Part shown: positions 54,013 through 62,984 of the stretch, in pieces | Layout: each line of letters opens with the position of its first letter | Numbering within the stretch: position 1 is the first letter of the stretch | Assembly: GCF_023370075.1 (NCBI RefSeq) | Contig: NZ_CP097157.1 | Location: 98,629-162,628 of the forward strand | Direction of reading: 5' to 3' | Length of the DNA: 64,000 bases | Source: Deinococcus sp. QL22 | GTDB taxonomy: Bacteria > Deinococcota > Deinococci > Deinococcales > Deinococcaceae | Translations under genes and position numbers: made by a program | The notes under the pieces: generated by a model | Database searches by the model: none | What the model was told of the DNA's origin: nothing | What the model saw: only the letters and a program-made list of their open reading frames with translations

Positions 54013-55278
54013 CTGATGGCCTGACACAATTTATGAGAAAGCGTCCCCGGTAGGGGACACTTTCTGTTTGTGAAGACCGAAAATGCCACCGGGGACGCCC
54101 CCCGACTGTACCAAGCGATCCTGCCCCACCTCCACCCCGCCCTGTGGAACGACGTCCGCAACGCCCGTACGCTGGCCTGGATGGTCAGCGGCTTGGTGCT
54201 GTCCCAGAGCGTTTCCATTCCCTCCTGGCTGCCGCACATCCACTCCCAGGCCACGGTCGCCCAGAGCACCGAACGTCGCTGCCGACGGTGGCTGGAGAAT
54301 CCAGCCATCGCCCCTGGCAGTGTGTATGGCCCCCTGATTACCCGAGCCTTGCGGGATTGGGGCCCGCATTCCTGACGCTGGCGCTGGACACCAGCATCCT
54401 GTTCGGACGCTTCTGTCTGATCCGGGTGGCCGTCCTCTACCGGGGACGCGCGGTACCGCTCGTCTCCCGCGTCCTAGAGCATGCCAGTGCTCAGGTCGGC
54501 ACCGAACAACTCCTGCCTGTCCTCGCCGAGGTCAAAGGCCTGCTGGATTTTCTTGGGCTGCACGATGTTCGACTCCTGGCGGATCGGGGTTTTTGCGACA
54601 CGGCCTTGATGGGCTGGCTCCGCGTCTGCGGATGGCACTTCCGCATCCGCATCAAATCGAGCCTGATTCTGGCCGCTCCAGACGGGCAACGGGTCTGCAC
54701 CATCGGAAATCAAACTCGCAGCGCGCGAAACGCGCTGCTTCCACAACGTCACGATCACCGGACACCGATTTGGGCCGGTGCATGGCTCTGGGCCGTCCAC
54801 GGACGGCCCAGAGCAGTGGCAGGTGGTGAGCGATGAACCCACCAGTCGTGCAACGTTTGCTGAGTACGGCGAGCGCTTCCAAATAGAGGAAGGATTCTTG
54901 GATGATAAGAGTGGCCTCTTCGGTCTGGAGGACTCCAAACTGCGTGATGCCGCCAGCCTCGAACGCCTGATCCTGGTGATCTCTGTGGCCACGCTCCTGC
55001 TCGTCTCCGAAGGACTCCAGCTCGTGCAGCAGGGTGTGCGCAGAACCATTGATCCCCATTGGAACCGCGCCCTGAGCTATTTGAAACTTGGTTTACGCGG
55101 CGTCCACTTCGCGCTGAGCCGGGGGCAGGCAGTACTCAACCGCCTGACGCTCCAAGGAGGCGCCGATCCGGCGCCTCCCGGACGTCGCAAGAAATCGCAT
55201 GTCAGTTCTGTGGACGCTTTAGAAGGCGGCTGGGTGCTCAGATTTCGCTCTCCCTCATAAATTGTGTCAGGCCGTCAG
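54013..55278 (+). mobile_element. IS4-family element with 10-bp target duplication
   Basis: The 1266-bp element is flanked by GCGTACCGAC on both sides (54003-54012 and 55279-55288). Its inverted ends begin CTGATGGCCTGACACAATTT and, at the other side, CTGACGGCCTGACACAATTT, continuing ATGAG. The perfect duplication shows a single, fairly recent insertion. Confidence 0.93.
54070..55260 (+). pseudogene. IS4 transposase, two frame changes
   Basis: Frame 1 (to 54375) has [20 protein letters not shown], frame 2 (to about 54705) has [20 protein letters not shown] and [20 protein letters not shown], frame 3 (to 55260) has [20 protein letters not shown], the YREK-type Glu block. The breaks lie near 54360 and 54706. 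The DDE residues survive in separate frames, so the protein is probably not made. Confidence 0.82.
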
Positions 55279-55384
55279 GCGTACCGACACAGACCTGACG
55301 CCGCATCCTCCCAAGGGAGGCTTTCCCGTTCGCCGAGGAACTGCACTGTGGGGAAGACGTCCATGCAAACCTACACCGTTCTCA

Positions 55385-55729
55385 ATGAACCATGACCCTT
55401 GCATTTTCGACCCCGATCAACTGGAAGAGGCCATTCAGACCGTGCAGGACGTGATTTATCTGCTTCCCACCGTGACAGAATCGCACCCCACGAAGCGAGC
55501 CGCATTGGTAGGCATCTTAGGGGCCGCACTCGCCACCACCTTGGACGACCAGCACTCCAAAGCTCGGTACTGCAAAACCATCTGGCGAGCGTGGGCCGCT
55601 GGAGTCGAGGACCGCGCTGGATTGCAGATTCTAGCCGCTCAACTCGCCCGCTTAGACGTTGACCGCCAAGAGTGGGGTGCTCTTAGGCGACCGGCCGCGC
55701 TCTTAGCTAAGCGGCTGAAGGCGGCTTGA
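55385..55729 (+). CDS. Small helical hypothetical protein
   Basis: The 114-residue product (starting MNHDPCIFDPDQLEEAIQTV) is helical and soluble with LVGILGAALATTLDDQH and KTIWRAWAAGVEDRAGLQIL. The ATG at 55385 is preferred; TACACC stands 7 nt upstream. It resembles no family I know. Confidence 0.58.
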   Translation: MNHDPCIFDPDQLEEAIQTVQDVIYLLPTVTESHPTKRAALVGILGAALATTLDDQHSKARYCKTIWRAWAAGVEDRAGLQILAAQLARLDVDRQEWGALRRPAALLAKRLKAA

Positions 55730-55889
55730 GCACCGCTCCTGACCCACAGATCTTCGCGCTTTTCTGCCTGATCCATGCTAGAAAGTTTGCAGCCCACATA
55801 CCACTTTTTAGAGGTGTTTGAGGCTTTCAACCAAGTTCATATAGAATTTAAGTGTGAACCAAAAATTGTTCAACCACTAGGAGCGTAAA

Positions 55890-56444
55890 TTGAAGACAGT
55901 ACTTTTTCTTGCCATGTCTTTGTCTCTAAGTGCATGTCAAATGGGAATGAATGTTGGAATCTCAAATGAGCCGAAGGCGAAGGCGTTAGTTCAATTGTAT
56001 GATCAGGTGTATTCAAATCTTTTATCAGAGTTGAATCCTCGTCCTGACTTCAAGATTTGGAAGAAAGATCCTCAATATGTCGGTTCATGGCGAGACCAAA
56101 ACACAAGAATGATCAACTATATCCAGACACAAACTCGGACTGAGCAGGATAATCGCTCCTTGCTGACTGTAGCTAAGACGGTATACGGCGAGGACGTGAA
56201 ACTGAATCCATTGGCTCTGGGCTTTACATGGGGAGAGGCGGAACGGATTCAAAGGACTCTTTTCGATGCTGGGGAGCGAAAACTCGCCCCTATAATCTGC
56301 GGAACCGGTTTTTCTCAACGAACGGGAAGACTAATCATTAACGTCTACAACAGTGAAGATGTCCGCCCAATACTTGAGACTCTTGAAAATATTGATGTCG
56401 ATAAAACGTTAATTGATTTTTCCAATGACAAATTAGCTCTGTAA
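55890..56444 (+). CDS. Lipoprotein, A+T-rich gene
   Basis: The 184-residue product starts at TTG with AGGAG 8 bases upstream. It has a lipoprotein signal (FLAMSLSLSAC, Cys 16) and a helical mature part with WKKDPQYVGSWRDQN and INVYNSEDVRPILETL. The A+T content is higher than that of its neighbours, suggesting transfer. No family recognised. Confidence 0.65.
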   Translation: MKTVLFLAMSLSLSACQMGMNVGISNEPKAKALVQLYDQVYSNLLSELNPRPDFKIWKKDPQYVGSWRDQNTRMINYIQTQTRTEQDNRSLLTVAKTVYGEDVKLNPLALGFTWGEAERIQRTLFDAGERKLAPIICGTGFSQRTGRLIINVYNSEDVRPILETLENIDVDKTLIDFSNDKLAL

Positions 56445-56506
56445 AACTAAACCAAGTTAGTACCAAAATTTGCCGGTCATTCGCCTTATCAGAAGGGTTT
56501 GAAGAT

Positions 56507-56770
56507 CTAACCTTTATTGGGCTTCGACTCTGTTTCCAGTGTGGGCGAGACTGTCGGTTGACCAATGATGACCTTCGCCACTTCTGCTCCTACCGAACCG
56601 GCTGCTTCTCCTACCGAAACAGGTTCATTCCTACGCTGCTCCAAAAGTTGTTGCTGAACTTCAGCTGTGCGGCGCTCTTCAGTCGTCGGGCCAGGACGAC
56701 TTGGCTGACCAAGCAATGCCAAGGAAATTTCTCGAACAATTGCCCCAATCGCACCCAGAAATGATTTCAT
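56507..56770 (-). CDS. Small hypothetical protein with amphipathic start
   Basis: The 87-residue product has an amphipathic N-terminal helix (FLGAIGAIVREISLALL), a Gln/Glu-rich helix (RTAEVQQQLLEQRRNE) and a Pro-rich tail. TAGGTT lies 5 nt before the ATG. Possibly membrane associated; function unknown. Confidence 0.5.
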   Translation of the reverse strand: MKSFLGAIGAIVREISLALLGQPSRPGPTTEERRTAEVQQQLLEQRRNEPVSVGEAAGSVGAEVAKVIIGQPTVSPTLETESKPNKG

Positions 56771-56849
56771 AGTTGAACCTATCAGGGTCGTTTTGGTTCT
56801 GAGTGAGGGAGATACCCTTACCTTTCGTCCTAGTAAAACCCCTCTTTTC

Positions 56850-56871
56850 TCTGGTCTAAGAGCATTTAGAC
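56850..56871 (+). promoter_or_regulatory. Repeated dyad motif, copy D
   Basis: TCTGGTCTA-AGAGCAT-TTAGAC, with a perfect inner palindrome GTCTAA-GAGCAT-TTAGAC and the upstream block AGTAAAACCCCTC. It lies between divergent genes (56770 leftward, 57042 rightward). Confidence 0.55.
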
Positions 56872-57041
56872 AAGAAAGAAGTGGATTCTGTGCCCTTGAA
56901 ACCTTATGGCCAGCCCCCCTGAGCTGATGAGAGATTCATGTGTACTGATTCACGTTTCTAAAACCTATCGGGGGTGATCTTCCCCTAAGACTGCAACTGT
57001 CCTTTTCGGCCCTTCCCCTCTCTCGTTGGACTGGAGTCCTG

Positions 57042-58820
57042 ATGCCGTATGCCCTGCCCCGCCTGCTGGTCGGTCTGACGTTGCCCCTCGCCTTATGGAG
57101 CTGCAGTCAGCCCACCCCTTTCACTGCGGCAGACCCCTACGCCAACGGCCAAAGCTACCCCTGGTCGCAGGTCACGCCCCTGACCCCACAGTCGCTCACC
57201 CCCGGCCTCAATACCCTGCAATACGAGACCGCCCTCTTCGCCCGCAACAGTTGGGGCCCCGTGGAACGCAACCGCAGCAACGGTGAACAACAGGCCGGCG
57301 ACGGCAACCCACTCACCCTGAATGGCAAGGTTTACTCTCAGGGCTACGGGGTGCACGCCGGCAGTGAAATGCGCTTCAGCCTGAAAGGCACGAACGGCGC
57401 ACAGTGCACCCGCTTCACGGTTGATGTCGGCGTGGATGACGAGGTAGGCGCCCGAGGCAGTGTCATCTTCAAAGTCCTGCTCGACGGCCAGGTCAAGCAC
57501 ACCACGACCCGGCTCACTGGCAACAGCCCCACGCAGCAAATTGACCTGAATATCACGGGCGCCCAGGAATTGACCTTGATTGCGGAGGCTGCAGGTGACG
57601 GCATCGATTATGACCACGCCGATTGGGCCGATCCTAAGCTGGTATGTGTGACCCCATCGTCCGAAACGCCAGGGAGTCTGGATCCCAGTTTTGATGGGGA
57701 CGGCGTCGTGCAGCAGCCCACAGACTCTCCACAAGCCTTTGGGGAGGTCAGCCAGCTGACCAGCGGCCAACTTGTCACTCATGGCCCTTATATGATCTCC
57801 CGCTACAACGCCAACGGTACGCTGGATCTGACCTTTGGGCAATCGGGACGTGCTCACCCTATCGGCCCACCCTCCCAGATCTTCGATCTGGATACGCAAC
57901 CCGATGGGCACGTGCTCTTTTCTGGAATCCGGCGAGAGCCCTATCAGGGGTTCGTGGAGCGACTGTTACCCAGTGGCCTGCCTGACTTGAGCTTTGGGGG
58001 ACAAGGGAACGGCACCCTCACTCTCGCCGCGAACGCCTATCACCTTGCCGTTCAGCCGGATGGACGGTTTCTCACGGCTGGTTTCTCTGCGGTCGCAGGC
58101 GCCCCCCGATTGGTGGTGCGGCGCTTTCAAGCCAATGGCACCCCAGATCAGACGTATGGCAGCTCCGGCGTCGTCATGGCTGATGTAGGCCTGAAGAGCG
58201 GAGAGGGGTACAGCGTTGAAGAGATGCTGATTCAAGCGGACGGCAAGCTTATTGTTGGCGCCACCGCAGGGCCAAGCTTTCCCGAGACCTCGTTTCACGT
58301 CACGCGGTTGTTGCCCAATGGTCAACTGGACTCCAGCTTTGATGGAGACGGCTGGCTGACCTCTCGTCCTCAGGGCTTGGCCGTTGAAATGACAGATCTG
58401 GCGTTAACTCCGGCTGGACAACTGATCGTGACCGGGGGTGTCGTGGCGTCCGGCGACCAACAAGGCGAAGGCAAAGTGGCACGCTACACCAGCAGCGGGA
58501 ATCTAGATCCAACGTTCGGGACCTCAGGGGTCGTGAGCTTTGATGGATTTTCTACTGTCAAGGGGGCGGCGGTACAGACGGATGGCCGCGTGCTTCTGAT
58601 TTTCCTTGATTATGGAACGGCTGTCGCGAGAGATGTGGTGCGTTTGCAGGCCGATGGCCGCTTGGACACGAGCTTTGGCTCGGGGGGGCAGGTGCAGTTT
58701 CAGCTCCAGGGGTTGTCTTTCGGGGACGTGACCCTTCAAAGTGATGGTCGAATTATCTTGTCTGGTGGGTCTGGTGGGGTAGGTAGCCAATCTGCTGATC
58801 TGGTCCGGTTATTCCCTTAG
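57042..58820 (+). CDS. NPCBM plus delta-60 repeat lipoprotein
   Basis: The 592-residue product has a lipoprotein signal (LPLALWSC, Cys 21). Residues 50-205 form an NPCBM-type carbohydrate-binding domain (NSWGPVERNRSNGEQQAGDG, YSQGYGVHAGSEMRFSL, ADWADPKL). From 215 to the end come about seven delta-60 (DUF5122) propeller repeats such as LDPSFDGDGVV, DLTFGQSG, DPTFGTSGVV and DTSFGSGGQV. It should bind glycans at the cell surface. An intrinsic terminator follows 96 bp past the stop. Confidence 0.85.
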   Translation: MPYALPRLLVGLTLPLALWSCSQPTPFTAADPYANGQSYPWSQVTPLTPQSLTPGLNTLQYETALFARNSWGPVERNRSNGEQQAGDGNPLTLNGKVYSQGYGVHAGSEMRFSLKGTNGAQCTRFTVDVGVDDEVGARGSVIFKVLLDGQVKHTTTRLTGNSPTQQIDLNITGAQELTLIAEAAGDGIDYDHADWADPKLVCVTPSSETPGSLDPSFDGDGVVQQPTDSPQAFGEVSQLTSGQLVTHGPYMISRYNANGTLDLTFGQSGRAHPIGPPSQIFDLDTQPDGHVLFSGIRREPYQGFVERLLPSGLPDLSFGGQGNGTLTLAANAYHLAVQPDGRFLTAGFSAVAGAPRLVVRRFQANGTPDQTYGSSGVVMADVGLKSGEGYSVEEMLIQADGKLIVGATAGPSFPETSFHVTRLLPNGQLDSSFDGDGWLTSRPQGLAVEMTDLALTPAGQLIVTGGVVASGDQQGEGKVARYTSSGNLDPTFGTSGVVSFDGFSTVKGAAVQTDGRVLLIFLDYGTAVARDVVRLQADGRLDTSFGSGGQVQFQLQGLSFGDVTLQSDGRIILSGGSGGVGSQSADLVRLFP

Positions 58821-58915
58821 AGCGAAAGTCGTTCTACGACCGCATGGTTCTGGCGCCACGCCCCGACCTATAAACCGAACACCTTGTGAATACATCGGTA
58901 GCATCTTCAATATAA

Positions 58916-58944
58916 AAGGCGATCCGAAAGGTCGCCTTCTTCAT
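58916..58944 (+). terminator. Intrinsic terminator of the NPCBM gene
   Basis: The stem AAGGCGA / TCGCCTT with a 9-nt spacer is followed by CTTCATT. Confidence 0.65.
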
Positions 58945-58993
58945 TGTGATGCGGTGAGAAGGATCTGCTACGCAGAAGATGTTTCCATCTCAC

Positions 58994-59015
58994 TCTGACC
59001 TAGGAGTATTTAGAA
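58994..59015 (+). promoter_or_regulatory. Repeated dyad motif, copy E
   Basis: TCTGACCTA-GGAGTAT-TTAGAA. It stands past the terminator of the NPCBM gene and past the stop of a leftward gene, so no gene start follows directly. Confidence 0.5.
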
Positions 59016-59061
59016 CAGAGCAGATCTCTTCAGAACACGGACATGAGACGCCAAAGGAGAT

Positions 59062-59409
59062 CTAGGGCAACTTCTCCCAATCTCCTTGCAACTCCACACC
59101 TCTTCGACCATTGGTACACAGCCCGACCCAGCGTTGAAACTCGTCTCGACGAAACACATAGACCCTGAGGGAGCGTGTTTTACTTTGCGCCACAGTCGTG
59201 TCACTGTTCTCCTTATAAGCCGTACGTCCACCTGAATTCGCGGGCGAAGAGTAGTGCACCGTCCACCCTTGAGGCGGAGCAACCTCAGACCTAACCAGCG
59301 GATACAGCGCTGCATGAGTTTTTGGGGATGAAGTTGCTAGGCGTTGCTCCAGACCATCGCGAGAGGGAACATTGACAGGCAAATCATGTAACACAGAGCC
59401 TGGATCCAA
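59062..59409 (-). CDS. Hypothetical protein
   Basis: The 115-residue frame starts at TTG with TAGGAAG close upstream. Natural strands such as SEVAPPQGWTVHYSSP and SLRVYVFRRDEFQRWVGL are visible, with no signal peptide. It may be the C-terminal part of a larger gene that ran through 59.5-59.8 kb. Confidence 0.45.
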   Translation of the reverse strand: MDPGSVLHDLPVNVPSRDGLEQRLATSSPKTHAALYPLVRSEVAPPQGWTVHYSSPANSGGRTAYKENSDTTVAQSKTRSLRVYVFRRDEFQRWVGLCTNGRRGVELQGDWEKLP

Positions 59410-60029
59410 GCTCTTCCTAGTGTTGGAACTGAAGATTTTCTCCTTGGCCCCATATCATTTGACCTCCGTCACCAAATTCCTTGCTCAGCAGCGCATTTGG
59501 AGTATCTCGCCCATGTGAAGCTTCCCCTCGAAGTTCAGTTGCTTGTCACCGACTCTTTGACCAGATAGCGCTGGAGGAGTTGCAAGCACCCTGCTTGAAC
59601 TTTCGGCATGAGGAGAGCCACACTCAGAAGAAGAGGCGCGAGCTTGAGGCACGCCTTCCACCAGGTGAAATAGAACCTTGGAGGTCGACACCACAGTTTT
59701 TCCAGCAACGTACAGCTGAGGATTATCTGGTCGCTGGGCCGGGGGATCACACTCCATTCACGTCCAGGGAAGTCGGCATCCACGATGAAGGGTGGCTGTC
59801 TGGGCAACCTGACTACCAGTCAAAACTCGGCATCAGGGCGTGTAACGCCCGCCAGGACGATGGGAAAGGGTGGAGTAGTTACGAGGGTTCAAACGAACGT
59901 CGTCCCTTGACGCTTATGTCAACCCCTATTGGTGGTTATAGATAACGTCACAAGTCTAAAACACCCTTTTGAAGCCACTGGGCTACAAAAAAGAAAAGTC
60001 CTGTGTCTCCCACACGGCACCCAGCGTTT
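59410..60029. other. Mixed remnant region
   Basis: Overlapping frames occur on both strands. A minus-strand frame (59807-59535) contains a signal-like segment LKLAPLLLSVALLMPKVQAG. A 20-bp match, CTGACTACCAGTCAAAACTC (59809-59828), equals the broken edge of the IS4 at 26.77 kb. I cannot define a gene here. Confidence 0.35.
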
Positions 60030-60875
60030 TCAACTTTGGACGTTATCAATAATAGAGTACATAAACTGCTCATCCGTCAAAATACATCCATTTTTTTCAA
60101 AAATTCTAAGCATTGTCGTATTATTTGAGTCCGTAGCTCCTACATAAAATGAGGCAAATTTTTTTGCCTGCTTTATTAAAGCTTTGTGTATTTCAGTGCC
60201 TAAGCCGCTATTACGTTTATTTTTTTTAACTCCAATAATTTGGATGCTTGCAGTTTCAGGTTTGATCTCATAAGTTATTCCAATAGCAAGAGGTCCTTCT
60301 TCTCCTCGCAACATCAGTCCTTTAAATGATTTAGCGCCTGTATACATACGCGTTATGTTATTTTTACTGAATTCACCGTCAGAATTTTCTAAAAAATCAG
60401 TAAATTCCTGACTATCTAAATATGTTTTATCGAAAGAGTGAAATTTATTGTTCAAAGGTTCTTCCAATTCTCGCTCTTTCAATTTTAGAGGCGTTAAATG
60501 ATAAACGGAATGGCTATCTAATTTTAACAGATTATCCTCAATCTTCTCAACTGACCTAGAGTGAGACTTATTGACGATAATTTTTATAAAAGGGGCATTT
60601 TCGGCAGTATTAGATATATCTTTTATTAAATGACCTACTTCTATATCGTCTAATTTCCGTTGATACGATAGCATGACGAAGTAGACAACCCCTGCATTGG
60701 ACATAGAGTAGCTAGCCACTCCTTCGCCATCAACGAACATTATTCGTATTTTCCTTGGATCTACAGTACCTTCTTCCAAACCAACCATAAGCATATTTTG
60801 TTTTCCACTACCCATTTGCGATATGTTCGTCATTATATCCATATTTTCAGCACTTAAGTCTTGAAAAACAATCAT
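60030..60875 (-). CDS. GNAT-fold acetyltransferase-like protein, A+T-rich gene
   Basis: The 281-residue product has a C-terminal GNAT domain with ASIQIIGVKKNKRNSGLGTE (the acetyl-CoA loop as RNSGLG) and MLRIFEKNGC. The N-terminal 140 residues (IRIMFVDGEGVASYSMSNAG, FIKIIVNKSHSRSVEKIEDN) may be a second, degenerate GNAT half. The gene is very A+T-rich and has AGGAG 5 bases upstream, so it is probably a transferred gene. A small exported peptide is encoded just upstream on the same strand; acetylation of that peptide is a guess. Confidence 0.72.
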   Translation of the reverse strand: MIVFQDLSAENMDIMTNISQMGSGKQNMLMVGLEEGTVDPRKIRIMFVDGEGVASYSMSNAGVVYFVMLSYQRKLDDIEVGHLIKDISNTAENAPFIKIIVNKSHSRSVEKIEDNLLKLDSHSVYHLTPLKLKERELEEPLNNKFHSFDKTYLDSQEFTDFLENSDGEFSKNNITRMYTGAKSFKGLMLRGEEGPLAIGITYEIKPETASIQIIGVKKNKRNSGLGTEIHKALIKQAKKFASFYVGATDSNNTTMLRIFEKNGCILTDEQFMYSIIDNVQS

Positions 60876-60912
60876 TTTGCTCCTGAAAGAGAATTGAGGC
60901 TAGGTCTCAAAA

Positions 60913-60960
60913 AAAGCAGTCAACTGAAAGCGTTGAAGAATGCTTTCAGTTGACTGCTTT
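60913..60960 (-). terminator. Strong hairpin terminator between peptide and GNAT genes
   Basis: A perfect 19-bp inverted repeat (arms 60913-60931 and 60942-60960, 10-nt loop), followed in the leftward direction by seven T residues in the transcript sense. It lies 33 bp past the peptide stop and 38 bp before the GNAT ATG. Confidence 0.85.
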
Positions 60961-60993
60961 AAGTGTCGATTTGGCTTAACACTTAATCATGTA

Positions 60994-61137
60994 TCAGTTA
61001 CCATTACCAGCGTCGATCCACCTCACACAACCTTGAGTAGTGTTGCCACCGCCGTCCACTTTAGAGGTGAGTGCCGAAGCACCCGTAAAGATTCCAGCCA
61101 AGAGAATCGCGGAGATTGCCGTAGAGATCTTCTTCTT
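60994..61137 (-). CDS. Small exported peptide, start codon uncertain
   Basis: The frame gives 47 residues: KKKISTAISAILLAGIFTG, a typical signal peptide with ASA cleavage, then a mature peptide of about 25 residues, LTSKVDGGGNTTQGCVRWID plus AGNGN. No ATG, GTG or TTG precedes the Lys run in frame; a GGG stands where Met would be expected, and a TGA is two codons above. The 5' end may have been damaged by a nearby rearrangement. A strong terminator follows. It is too short for routine gene calling and its family is unknown. Confidence 0.5.
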   Translation of the reverse strand, partial: KKKISTAISAILLAGIFTGASALTSKVDGGGNTTQGCVRWIDAGNGN

Positions 61138-61251
61138 CCCAGGTCAAGATACACAAATTTATTTGGCAAGGAAGAGCAAACTTGCTTGACATATCCAAAA
61201 ATTTATGCTCGTAAAGAAGACTGGGGTTTCCCCGATTTTGCACACTTGTGG

Positions 61252-61524
61252 TTAAGCCACTAAAGCTTGCTGATCGGCTTCCAGTGGTGTCAAGTAGCCC
61301 AGAGTCGAGTGCAGCCTTTTGCGGTTGTCATACACCTCGATATATTCGAAGATCGCCCGTCTGGCCTGCTCCCGGGTGTCGTAGATCTGGTCGTCCACCA
61401 ACTCGCGCTTCAGGGTCTCAAAAAAGCTCTTCGAGACAGCATTATCCCAGCATTCCCCCTTGCGACTCATGCTGCACACCATGCCCCGGTGAGTGAGCGC
61501 GGTCTGTTCCAGACCGCTGGTGTA
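61252..61524 (-). pseudogene. IS3 OrfB, 3' part
   Basis: This piece starts right after the IS30 with YTSGLEQTALTHRGMVCSMS and contains the catalytic Glu in GECWDNAVSKSFFETLKREL and the end GYLTPLEADQ. Confidence 0.82.
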
Positions 61525-61527
61525 TTG

Positions 61528-62984
61528 GGTAGATTCAAGCGGTCATCGCAACAGCAGCTTCAAATCCGTGTAGCGCGTGTTCGAAGGCCTCCTGGGGAGT
61601 CTGCCACCCCAAGACTTTGCGTGGTCTGGCATTGAGTGCTGTTGCCACCGTTGCGAGGTCGTCGGCGCTGTGCAGACTCAAATCCGTGCCTTTCGGAAAG
61701 TATTGTCGCAAGAGCCCATTCGTATTTTCGTTCGTTCCTCGCTGCCAAGGGCTGCGCGGCTCGCAGAAATAGATGCCCACCCCCGTTTCCAGGTGCAGTT
61801 GTTCATGCTGACTCATTTCTGCACCTTGATCCCAAGTTAGGGAGCGGCGGAGCTGAGGGGGCACGGTGGTGATCATCCGGGCAATGGCTTCCCGAACGGC
61901 CTGAGCACCATGGCCAGCCAGGGCTGGCCCGTTCTTCACCGGCGCCTGCAGCCCATGTTCCGGCATCCGGGGCAGGTGCAACAACAGGGTGAAGCGCGTG
62001 GTGCGCTCCACGAGTGTGCCGATCGATGAGCTGCCCAACCCGAGGATGAGATCCCCCTCCCAGTGACCGGGCACTTCCCGGTTCGTCGCTTCCTCTGGGC
62101 GCGCTTTAAGCATGACCTCCGGAACGACAAACGTTTTGCCGGGGCTGCACCGGCGTGCCCGTGGCACGCGCAGCACTCGGCCCATCCGGAGGCAAGCGGT
62201 TAAGTCGCGGCGCAGAGCGCCACGACCTTCGATATAGAGCGCCTGATAAATGGCCTCATGGCTGATGCGCATGGTGGCGTCGTCAGGAAAGTCGAGCCGC
62301 AAGCGCTGGGCAATCTGTTCTGGACTCCACGCCGCTGTCCAGCGCCGAGCCTGTCGCTGCCCATGACGGCGGCCTTTCCAAGGCACCGTCGGTCCAGGAA
62401 TCGGCGTTCCTGTGGCCGAGATCAACACGCCCGACAAACCATCTTCGACATACTTGCGCAAAGCCACGTTGACCGCCAGTTTTGCTGGCTTTGGACGCCG
62501 GGCGGCACGCTCGGCGTGCCACTGCGCGGTGGTCGCCCGGTACAACAGGCCGCCGCTCCGTGTGGCGGCATTGCGCCGGACCTCACGTGAAATCGTCGAT
62601 GCCGCTCGCTTCAATCGACGGGCAATCTCGCGAATGCCGAGCTGTTGCGCTCGGTAGAGTGCGATCTCTTCGCGCTCGACAAACGATAAACAGCGCCCAG
62701 AAAGGGGGGTTGCTCTTGGGCCTAACGTTGTTGTTGGCATGCCACCGGCCTCCCGGAACCAGCGCGTCCCGACTGCTGGCGAGATTCCTGCGCCCGTCGC
62801 AGCGTCGACACTCGACCATCCTGCGGCGATCAATGCCCAGAACTGTTGCTGAGCTTCACGCCGTGCCAGTCTTGGCCGGCCTGGTGAGCTCATCTTATGC
62901 CGTCCAGATCGATCTGACTGCCGTTTCACATGCTTCATCACAACCCCCTAGTTTGAGGTGTTGCGACCACCGCTTGAATCCACC
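61528..62984 (-). mobile_element. IS30-family element
   Basis: The 1457-bp element is flanked by TTG on both sides (61525-61527 and 62985-62987). Its ends begin GGTAGATTCAAGCGGT and GGTGGATTCAAGCGGT. Removing it restores HHSDRGSQ-YTSGLEQ in the IS3 OrfB. Confidence 0.9.
61535..62941 (-). CDS. IS30-family transposase
   Basis: The 468-residue frame is intact. Two N-terminal helix-turn-helix regions (about 26-60 and IREIARRLKRAASTISREVR) precede the DDE core with GHWEGDLILGLG, SLTWDQGAEMSQH and RGTNENTNGLLRQYFPKGTD. It is somewhat longer than the usual 320-390 residues because of the N-terminal zinc-free extension. The element looks functional. Confidence 0.93.
   Translation of the reverse strand: MMKHVKRQSDRSGRHKMSSPGRPRLARREAQQQFWALIAAGWSSVDAATGAGISPAVGTRWFREAGGMPTTTLGPRATPLSGRCLSFVEREEIALYRAQQLGIREIARRLKRAASTISREVRRNAATRSGGLLYRATTAQWHAERAARRPKPAKLAVNVALRKYVEDGLSGVLISATGTPIPGPTVPWKGRRHGQRQARRWTAAWSPEQIAQRLRLDFPDDATMRISHEAIYQALYIEGRGALRRDLTACLRMGRVLRVPRARRCSPGKTFVVPEVMLKARPEEATNREVPGHWEGDLILGLGSSSIGTLVERTTRFTLLLHLPRMPEHGLQAPVKNGPALAGHGAQAVREAIARMITTVPPQLRRSLTWDQGAEMSQHEQLHLETGVGIYFCEPRSPWQRGTNENTNGLLRQYFPKGTDLSLHSADDLATVATALNARPRKVLGWQTPQEAFEHALHGFEAAVAMTA

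Noticed and set aside
59481..59945. 154-residue plus frame
   Set aside because: Lacks promoter and ribosome site, and the opposite strand has a signal-peptide-like stretch; neither strand could be preferred, so no gene was called.
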